Shown in pieces: positions 56,552 through 64,000 of a DNA stretch of 64,000 nucleotides. The translations under genes and the position numbers were made by a program. A model generated the notes under the pieces. It saw nothing but the letters and a program-made list of their open reading frames with translations. It was not told the origin of the DNA and did not search any database. The DNA lies in assembly GCA_033980235.1 (NCBI GenBank), contig CM067067.1, forward strand, positions 11,448,901 to 11,512,900. The letters are read 5' to 3'. Every line of letters starts with the position of its first letter. Position 1 is the stretch's first letter. The DNA comes from Diadema setosum. Its lineage: Eukaryota > Echinodermata > Echinoidea > Diadematoida > Diadematidae.

Positions 56552-56599
56552 TTGTGTTGCTGGTGTGTCTTGACTTTTTTTTTTTTGCACTCTTGCACG

Positions 56600-57036
56600 G
56601 TAAGCACACTACTTAAACAGTAGCTCTCTGTTTGAGACGGTAACTTCAGTCCTGATACTGTGGGCTGTGTGGAAGCACAACATGCAGCGACGTGTAGCGC
56701 TGGGATCCTGCACCGCGACGTTTACGCTTACGCGAATAAAAACCTCAGCATGAAAAGGTTACTCGATTCCCTCCGAGAAGACGCCAAATGTGAAGGAGTT
56801 GGACCGGTCATATTTTGAGACATTTAGCAGTGATTGCTTTGTCATTCAGATTTCTTCAATCGAAATCTGAACGGTTGAAAACTCTGCGCCGATCGGCAGT
56901 CTGTGATTAGGGTTTTTCTTTCGACAATTTGTTGTGCATTTCTACGCTACCTACGCAGCCTAGGACAAGTAAATTAGCGGATACGGTCGCGGTCGCTGAC
57001 ACTACAGACAGTGCAGGGAGATAGGCCGAGAAGAGG
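56600..57036 (+). promoter_or_regulatory. Candidate promoter / noncoding first exon of DPP8/9 gene
   Basis: Locally raised CpG density (GCAGCGACGTGTAGCGCTGG, GCACCGCGACG, GGATACGGTCGCGGTCGC) in otherwise AT-rich DNA, ending at a strong donor GAAGAGG|GTGAGT at 57036. The first coding exon has its own acceptor at 58803 with 66 nt of 5' UTR, so an upstream noncoding exon is required and this is the best nearby candidate. TSS not determinable. Confidence 0.5.
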
Positions 57037-57279
57037 GTGAGTCAAACAAGTGTAAATTTATGTTGTTCATTGACAAACAGCAGTACGACAGGTTGCCGGA
57101 GGATATGTAGTCTGTATTGATTTGTCTAACATTTTACTGAGCAGAGGAGAGTTTGTGTTTTTGTATTATGCAAGAATCCCCAAATTCCAAGATATCAAGA
57201 CTGAGAAAGGGAATTAACATTTTTTTCTCCTCCAAGACATCCTAGTCCATCATGACCATGGTATGGAATGTATCCAACT

Positions 57280-57280
<1 letters not shown>

Positions 57281-57316
<36 letters not shown>
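57281..57316. repeat. G36 homopolymer
   Basis: Uninterrupted 36 G in the presumed DPP8/9 first intron. Comparable tracts are C24 at 50003-50026, C22 at 63252-63273 and G19 at 8815-8833. Confidence 0.95.
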
Positions 57317-57317
<1 letters not shown>

Positions 57318-57691
57318 ATCAAACATGTTCTTTTGTTTTTTTTTTCAGAGACTCTTTCCAGTCTCTACACTGTAATGACGGCACTGGTAGGGGCTGAGTT
57401 TACCCGTTAGGCCGAGTTTACCCATAAATACGGTACAAATGTATGCACATCAGTGACATCACATGACACATGTTATAAAATTTAGAAAAATTGTTATTTT
57501 TAGCTAATACAAGTGAAAGCATGTTTCCATGCAAGAAAGACAATGTTCTTCTGTGTCAGAGTTGACATTTGTTCTTTTTTATTTTGGTTGGTTTTAAGAC
57601 AAGTCTTATATTTATACAGCTGAAATATGAGATATTTGTCATTTCTGTACGTATAAAAGAATATAAAGAAATTGTGAGAGCATAGAACTGT

Positions 57692-57909
57692 ATACGCTGT
57701 TATTTTTGCGTAGGCCTACAGATATTTTCGCAAATGAGGAGGTGACAGACTTTTTCGCGAGATGTTGTTTTCGCGAATTGACACCTACGTCAATTTAAAT
57801 GTACTATTAGAGTATTACACTAGCGTCTGGCGACATATTCGTGTACTGTTCAATTCGTGATCCAGCAGTGATTCGCGACATTTGCGAAAATAACAGCTTA
57901 TACAGTATG
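57692..57909. mobile_element. MITE, family with TTTTCGCGAATTG core
   Basis: Ends TGTATACGCTGTTATTTTTG and CGAAAATAACAGCTTATACA; interior GCGAGATGTTGTTTTCGCG. Located in the presumed first intron of the DPP8/9 gene. Confidence 0.6.
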
Positions 57910-58869
57910 CCATCGTCAACTTGCTGATTTGAATCATGTGTCAGTTATCTGGATGAACAGAGGACTATACCATATGACCGTTAAAAGCGAAATGTTGCAT
58001 AAAATCACATTCGAGTATGAAGTGACTTAAACAAGCATTGAACACATCCTTAACGATGAAAAGAAAAGTTTTGTAATATATTTACAGGGGAGATACCTGG
58101 TCATAAATTTTTGATTAATCATGAGGCTTGCAACTACATACAATTCTTTTTCTGTTCTGAAATATTTAATCCAGGGTGGTCCACAACTTGAAATTTGAGT
58201 ATATTGCATGTTTTGACTGTGAGAATACTATGGAATTTGTAAATTTGTAATGCACGTAAAGTAGTGCGCAATATTTTGTAGCTCATTTTTTTTTCGTTTG
58301 ATGTACAGTCCCATGCTCTTTTTCTAATAACCAATGGTAGTTTGATGTTTCTCAAGTTGTGCACATGTTTTTCACATGTGTAAATACATTTTATTTTGAG
58401 CATGTTGCAAATTCTTGAGGATTTTGCCTTGCATGTTGCTGGCTTTTGAGGATGTTGCACTAGGAATTACATCGTAGAGCATGTTGCAGCAAAATGCTCC
58501 AACCCCTCATGGACCACCCTGTAACCAAATCAGTTCATGACATGAAAAAGTTCCCTAGATGACTGTTTCTTTGTCTGAAGTGATGCATTCCATTTTATTT
58601 ATGAAAGTGAAATAAGATGTTGCAGTCAAAATTTAATGATTGCCCAAAACTGTGCATGTGCTGGACAGTGAATACTAAAGAAAAGATTATATAGAATTTG
58701 TACATATCCAACGCTTGTCTTCTTATATACAGACCGCAACATTATTGTGACACTCTGAATTGTGTATGATGGTACAATGCAATCTTTCAATCTGTCAATA
58801 CAGGAAAGACCTGTCAGTCCAGGAAAGACCCATCAAAGAGACAGGCAGGGGTGCTGATCCGCAGATAAC

Positions 58870-59373
58870 ATGGCCACCGGCCCAACTACCTCCACTGTGC
58901 CGGAATCCAACCCTCTACTACAGCATGGTCTGGCATCTGGCGATCGCAAGCGCTCCTGGCAGGAGCTTCACAGCAACGTCAAGTCCATGAGGCGCATCCA
59001 GATGCTACTTGCCAATCATGTGTCCCTCGAGTTCACCTTCCGAGTCGTCAAGACCGAGCAGGGAGCATCCCGCACCCGTCTCTACTTCCTTGGGGTGCCT
59101 CCCGGCAATCGTGAGAACACCCTGCTGTACGCTGACATGCCTACTTCGGAGCAGGAGGGCATGGCCGACGCCACCTCCCAGTGGAAGCCCCTCCTCATAC
59201 CGTTTCGTGGCCTGATGCAGACAGGCAACTTCTCCAAGGAGGAGCAGCTGTTGAGGGAGAGGAAGAGGATGGGGACGTTTGGCATCACCACGTACGACTG
59301 CGACGTGGAGACAGGACAGTTCCTCTTCCCGGCCAGTGGTAGCCTCTTCACCTGCACAGACCCCGATCTCATT
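58870..59373 (+). CDS. DPP8/9 coding exon 1
   Basis: 168 codons from the ATG to donor GATCTCATT|GTGAGT. Carries the N-terminal DPP8/9 region and first propeller strands (FGITTYDCDVETGQFLFPAS). The acceptor is at 58803 (TCAATACAG), so 66 nt of 5' UTR are in the same exon. Confidence 0.95.
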
Positions 59374-62300
59374 GTGAGTAATACTGGAAACATTTTACAA
59401 GATTTGTTTTCCAAGGACAATAGGAGGTTGATGAATTGAGAGGTGTAGAATTTGTCTTGCATGAGTCAATCAGCTTTACCCTAGATGACACTAGATATAA
59501 AAATCTGATCATCCTGTTCCTGCTGGGGTTTTACAAATTCATCTTCACTCTTTGAAACTTGTGCAACTGATGACTGTAAAGCCCATTGTTGAATCTCCAA
59601 GTCTGTAAGGCATATTCCTCTAGATGTTAATTCTGTTATGTTTTTGTTTCTTTTTGGCACTGAATTTGTTATTATCGTCCATGGTCAGCAAAAAGGTATC
59701 AGATGATATTTCCTCTAAAAGTGATTTTGGGTCCACTGTACAAGAAAATGATAAGACTGGTCAGTGGTCAATTCAGTGATCCTTCACATACAAGAATGCA
59801 TCAGTCTGATGGTCCAAGACTGGTAAAAATGACTGTTGGGCTAGTAACTTTTCAGGAATTGCCAAATTTACTGGTCCCACATGACTGTGAATTAAATACC
59901 ATTGCCAGGGTCAGTTGGAAAAAAGAACAGGGCCATTAAAAAATGGAGAAACTGGGTATCTACTGGTTTGACAGGAACAGATCGAAGCAGTAGAAAAAAT
60001 AGGCTAGTGTGCAGCCCTAGCCAAGGTATTTTACAACCATGAATATTGCACAAATAGAAACATGAAGTTCTTCCTCATTCTACATGTCATACAGCAACGA
60101 TATCTAAAGAAAGTGTACCCAGCACGGATTGCCATACACCACAGACCTACTTGTAAGTCAACATCGTTTTCTTTCACCCATGCAGTCCCAACCTGTCTAC
60201 CCAACCGAGGTTCCCACTCAGTGCCAAGGGGTGCGGATGGATGCCAAACTCTGTCCCACTAACAGCAACCTCCTCGCCTTCATCAACCAGAATGACCTTT
60301 GGGTGTCGGACACCGTTGGCGGGGAGGAGAGGAGACTAACCTTTGTTCATCTCGGTGAGTTTTAGACTCTGACGGTCAGTACCAGGCTCGTATTGTAAAG
60401 ATGCTCGTCTGCTTCTTTGCTGAAGTTTGCCACCTGTATGCTTTTTGTTTAACACTAAGACAGACACACAGTTGTGATGTAATAGTGTATGGAGTATGGA
60501 TACTGACGGTTTGTGAATGCTTTTGTAGTTTGCTTGGACAGCATCAGTTTTTGTTTTGGTGTTTTGGTGTTTTCTTATCAGTCATTGAAGGGATCTGTTA
60601 GCACTCCAAAAGGAAGAATCTTGAGAAAAGAAACTTTCTCATTATCACCTTGCTTTCACAAAAACAAACATGTGTGCCAAGGCAAGTAGTCTCACAAACA
60701 CTAATGGGTGTGGCTGAGGAAATGTTGAAGATGCAAATAGTTTCCCGAAAGAGGATAGTCCAGATGTAAGCCTTTTTTTTTTTCTGATTGATATTTTCAA
60801 CAATTATGTCACTACCTTTATGCCATGAATTGTCACAGTGAATGACATGCTTTCATTTGGAAATTCCAGAAAGGACAAAAAAAAAATAGTCACATCATTC
60901 TTTTCCAATGCGCTTTGTTTCACTTAGCCATCATATCAGTTGGAAAATGCTTTTCTTCTTCTTTTTTTTATGATACATCAATGCACTCAGTAAAAAATTC
61001 ACTGAGCATCCTTATGTGTAATCATGTCACATATAAAGGGAATCAAAATGTTTATAATGTGATGTAAATCAGATAGTGGAAGACTCTTCTCTGTCAGTCA
61101 TGTATTCTGTTTGTTTGCTTGGCTGCCCTGTCAACAGGTCTCCCAAATATAGCCGATGACCCCAAGAGTGCTGGAGTGACCAGCTACATCATCCAGGAGG
61201 AGTTTGACCGCTACACCGGCTACTGGTGGCAGCCCAGCATCCCGGACGAGCAGCAGACGGAGCGGCCGGTCTTCCGGATCCTCTACGAGGAGGTCGATGA
61301 GGGAGAGGTGGAGATACTCAATATCGTCGCCCCGGGCCAAGGGGACGGGGGCGTGGACAGATACCGCTACCCCAAAGCAGGTGTGTGGATGGGAGGAAAT
61401 AAGTGTACATGGTTTCATGCCGGCACTGCTCCACTTACAGGGAGAATTATTCAAGATCCAAGTCTCAGTGATAATTTAGCATGAACTGCATGTCATTGAA
61501 TAAATCTACAGGGAAATGACCAAAGATGTATGGACTTAATACCAATGAAAAAAGCCTGCATCCCATGCAGTTTAAAATGATCTGATTGTTTCCTTCATCT
61601 AGGGAGCGAGAAGTGTTTAAATTTCATTGCCTTCAAGACATGGAATATCACAGTGTCTTTGAGTTTGTGAGAGAGTCTCCTCCTTCTTGTCATGTATAAA
61701 CTCTGCCAAGACATATTCCTTGGCATCATAGCGTGATATTGACATTTTTTGCAGTATGTTTATATTATATTGTATAGTTTCTTGTTGCCTGCATATTGAA
61801 TTAAAAAGGATGTCTGTTTCTTTTATAGAGTAACCCTTCTGATTTTATCCACAGGTACCACCAATGCCAAGGTGGTTCTCAAAATGGTGGAATTTACCAA
61901 GACAGAAGATGGAAAGGTAAGTTCATAGTAATTACTGTAAATAAGAAATCTAAAAAGGAGTTGATGTTTTCCCTCAAGTGATGAAAGCTCTCTGTTTTCT
62001 CTGATTCGGGTCTCATAGCGTGTAACTATCAGTAGGGAGACTACCAGATAACACTTTTTTAAAGATTTGAGTAATTCAATTCTTTTACTGTTATATTGTC
62101 TAAGCCGTATATTTATTTGTGTGGTAGTTTCTTCATTCCAATTTAGCAGTACATTGAAGCTATACCCATTGTGTATGTGTTTGTTTTTCAAAGGTCCTGT
62201 TTACCTTTGGGAACAGTGATTTAAAAATTTTTCAAGATATGACATTTAATGCATATGTGTAGGTCTGTTGTACCTCAAACGTCCCATCATGTAAAATTTT

Positions 62301-63683
62301 CATGATAAAGCGTAAAATATAAGGAGATATCTGCATTTTTCTCAATAAACTGTAACTGTAGACAGTTTAGTCTGGAAAAATTTTCATTATAACTATTGTT
62401 CATATTTTGTATATTTAACAATACTTTACATCAATTTATAAATTCAAATTTTTACAGTGGTTGTTTCTATCCCATATTCACATTTTAGAACTATTTAAAG
62501 CACTAGTGCTGGGTTTTTGTTTCATCTGCAAATGATAGATTATGCCTTTAAGAGCCATGCAAATGACATAGAATTCAAGTGATCTAAAAGATCACGATAG
62601 ACATGAGTTGTAACACTAGTAAATACCAGAGATATAATTATGATGGCATAACAGCATACATCTAGTTTGGCATTCCTGATTCCTTTACATTCCTGGCAAT
62701 TAGTCATAACTGTTAGAAATGAATAAAATGAAAAGATTTTTTTTTTTTTTTTTTTTTTTTTAACAGCTTGTGTTGTTTTTCTTTCTTTCTCTCATTTTCT
62801 GTTTGTATCAGATTACAGACAAAATTGAGTACAAGCAGCTGAGAGAACCTCTAAAGAACATCTTTCCCTGGATGGAATATATAATCAGACTAGGCTGGAC
62901 ACCAAATGGCAGATAGTGAGTGTGAACTGTGGATGACATTTTTTTGTTTACTTGTAAAGGAGGTGTTGATAGCTCTCCACCAATTACTCTTCCTTTTCCA
63001 TTTTGAATGATCACCCTGAAAGTTAATGTTCATTTTCACTTTTTGGGAAGTGTCATATTTTACAATGAAATACAGGCAACAAGCAAGAAGCTTCAAATTA
63101 TTACTTTTTAACTTTAAGTGCATCTGTGTAGTTTCATGGTGAAATGGCATTACGGGGGGCGGGCATTCATGGAAGTGTTTTGTCAGATGTTTAGTAGCTG
63201 ATAACAGTTTGTCAGGAAAGAATGTCTGACAAAACACTTCATGAAATGTCTCCCCCCCCCCCCCCCCCCCCCCGATGTGTTTTAGCAAAGCTGGCATGTG
63301 CAAAATGGCACTGTTGCAGAACACCTAAATTTAGCTTTCAGATGAACGATTGAGGAAGTTGACAGGATTTGTGTTGGAATACCCCAAATAGAGCAGATGA
63401 AATTCAGATTTAATGAATTTTAACAATATTTGTAGTTGACAAAAATGTTTATCACTCAGATGACTCAATTCAATTACATCTTCCATCCTCCCTCCCTGTC
63501 TCCCGCTCTCCCTCTACCAGTGTGTGGGCCCAGCTCCTCAGCCGCACCCAACAGAGCACAGTACTGGTCCTCATACCCTTGGACAGCTTCATCCCTGAGC
63601 AGCAGCTGATGGACCCTGAGGCAGACCCAGCCAAACCTGTCGTTCACGTCCTGTACGAGGAACACTCGGATGTCTGGATCAAT
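58870..63683 (+). CDS. DPP8/DPP9: Dipeptidyl peptidase 8/9-type serine protease, N-terminal 415 aa (six exons), truncated by window end
   Basis: Cytosolic S9B post-proline dipeptidyl aminopeptidase family. DPP8 and DPP9 cut Xaa-Pro/Ala from peptide N-termini, and in mammals they restrain NLRP1/CARD8 inflammasomes. Coding exons: 58870-59373, 60186-60354, 61138-61380, 61855-61916, 62812-62915, 63521-63683, in phase throughout. ATG has an in-frame TGA shortly upstream and a good context. Diagnostic blocks are KRSWQELHSNVKS, RLYFLGVPPGNRENTLLYAD, LLRERKRMGTFGITTYD, INQNDLWV, GEERRLTF, SAGVTSYIIQEEFDRYTGYW, RILYEEVDEGEVEI and VLYEEHSDVWIN. The Glu-Glu at about residues 245-246 is the substrate N-terminus clamp (human DPP9 248/249). 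This is the N-terminal and beta-propeller part; the catalytic Ser-Asp-His domain lies beyond the right edge. The single-copy invertebrate gene probably predates the DPP8/DPP9 split. Confidence 0.96.
59374..60185 (+). other. DPP8/9 intron 1
   Basis: No further exon supported. An open stretch at 59703-59939 is AT-rich, lacks splice context and resembles nothing I know. Confidence 0.5.
60186..60354 (+). CDS. DPP8/9 coding exon 2
   Basis: Acceptor CACCCATGCAG, donor CTCG|GTGAGT. Encodes SQPVYPTEVPTQCQGVRMDA, KLCPTNSNLLAFINQNDLWV and GGEERRLTFVHL. Confidence 0.96.
61138..61380 (+). CDS. DPP8/9 coding exon 3 (Glu-Glu motif)
   Basis: Acceptor CTGTCAACAG, donor AAAGCAG|GTGTGT. Encodes GLPNIADDPKSAGVTSY, QEEFDRYTGYWWQPSIPD and EEVDEGEVEILNIVAPG. 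The double Glu binds the substrate N-terminus in the family. Confidence 0.97.
61855..61916 (+). CDS. DPP8/9 coding exon 4
   Basis: Short 62-bp exon, acceptor TTATCCACAG, donor GGAAAG|GTAAGT. Encodes GTTNAKVVLKMVEFTKTEDG K, aligning with human SKNPKIALKLAEF. Confidence 0.93.
61917..62811 (+). other. DPP8/9 intron 4
   Basis: Contains copy 3 of the dispersed repeat (62190-62552) and a T-rich tract (about 62735-62762) shortly before the next exon's pyrimidine tract. Nothing else recognised. Confidence 0.5.
62190..62552 (+). repeat. Dispersed repeat, copy 3 (DPP8/9 intron 4)
   Basis: The most complete copy, with ends AAAGGTCCTGTTTACC and ATGCCTTTAAGAG suggesting short terminal inverted similarity (AAAGG/CCTTT). 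Confidence 0.75.
62812..62915 (+). CDS. DPP8/9 coding exon 5
   Basis: Acceptor TTTGTATCAG, donor AGATA|GTGAGT. Encodes ITDKIEYKQLREPLKNIFPW and MEYIIRLGWTPNGR, matching human FPKVEYIARAGWTRDGK. Confidence 0.95.
63521..63683 (+). CDS. DPP8/9 coding exon 6 (last in window)
   Basis: Acceptor CCTCTACCAG completes the codon for Tyr; donor AAT|GTGAGT. Encodes VWAQLLSRTQQSTVLVLIPL and HVLYEEHSDVWIN. No further exon is visible in the remaining 317 bases. Confidence 0.95.
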
Positions 63684-64000
63684 GTGAGTTCCCATCGATC
63701 ACAATGCATCATTCTCTCATCCCTCCTTTTTTACCCTTTTTTTTTGGGGGGGGGGGGGTTAGTGGAAGAGAATAAGGGGGAGGGGGAGGGGAATGTGGTG
63801 TTAGGGGAAGATACAGAATACTCATATATTGGCCGATGTGTAACCCTGTATTGGCTCACCTCTCCACCTTTTTGTCTGTCTCTTGTATGAGTCAACTTCC
63901 TAGCCATTTGACACTAACTGAAAGGTCTGTGCAGGAAATTGTATTCCCAGCCCGAAGTCACATGAGGAAATGTGAAACTTGATCAGAAAGTTAAAGACCT

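Larger units (their letters stand above)
50853..56599. other. BLOC1S6-DPP8/9 divergent intergenic region
   Basis: 50853-50959 is probably BLOC1S6 5' UTR. A GC-rich patch (52755-52825, CCGCCCGCCCCGCCCG) may mark the BLOC1S6 promoter. The rest contains the telomere-like element, a CAGG microsatellite near 52490, the palindromes at 54252-54444 and AT-rich DNA. An open frame at 52352-52735 (-) resembles nothing I know. Confidence 0.5.

Overview
The window is animal genomic DNA from what looks like a marine invertebrate deuterostome, most likely an echinoderm such as a sea urchin. The host assignment is an inference. It rests on compact 13-exon-type gene structures that match vertebrate orthologues, introns of 0.3-3 kb, abundant simple repeats, and dispersed repeats (TTAA-flanked mini-elements, a 'TTAAAGGCCAAGTCCACAC' foldback, ACGG-tailed tandem elements) of a kind I associate with echinoid genomes. 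I could not search a database.

Four protein-coding genes are supported, and every splice junction listed keeps phase. (1) Positions 139-7706, + strand: 3' two thirds of SMAD4 (linker plus complete MH2 domain), entering from the left edge. (2) Positions 37663-21981, - strand: complete LMAN1/ERGIC-53, 13 exons, 503 aa, converging tail-to-tail on SMAD4. (3) Positions 50852-46603, - strand: complete BLOC1S6 (pallidin), 5 coding exons, 176 aa. (4) Positions 58870-63683, + strand: first six coding exons (415 aa) of a DPP8/DPP9-type dipeptidyl peptidase, running off the right edge. It is divergent from BLOC1S6, with a candidate noncoding first exon near 57036. The genes act in unrelated pathways: TGF-beta/BMP signalling, ER-Golgi cargo export, lysosome-related organelle biogenesis, and cytosolic post-proline proteolysis. 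Their linkage looks ancient rather than functional, because the human orthologues fall on 18q21 (SMAD4, LMAN1) and 15q21-22 (BLOC1S6, DPP8).

The rest is introns, UTR and intergenic DNA rich in non-autonomous mobile elements. The most interesting signal is a set of four elements (23204-24534, 26083-26850, 28286-29294, 42256-43312) with little shared sequence but the same design. Each has a short 5' hairpin, a terminal motif, a core of ~150-160 bp (or ~320 bp) tandem units, a GAC/CGG-type microsatellite, and a 3' two-storey hairpin whose outer stem repeats the terminal motif. This matches 'pearl'/Helentron-derived (HINE/DINE-type) elements. Their cores carry arrays of consensus-like transcription factor sites: RFX X-boxes in one, nuclear-receptor DR1 in two. 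Other mobile sequences are five short TTAA-flanked piggyBac-like MITEs (one abutting the BLOC1S6 intron 1 acceptor), two large foldbacks, several TIR MITEs, a tRNA-derived SINE, a three-copy dispersed repeat, a recent 155-bp tandem duplication, a perfect 58-bp-arm palindrome and a TIR element filled with TTAGGG-like repeats. I saw no complete transposase or reverse transcriptase gene, no rRNA, no intact tRNA and no CRISPR array.
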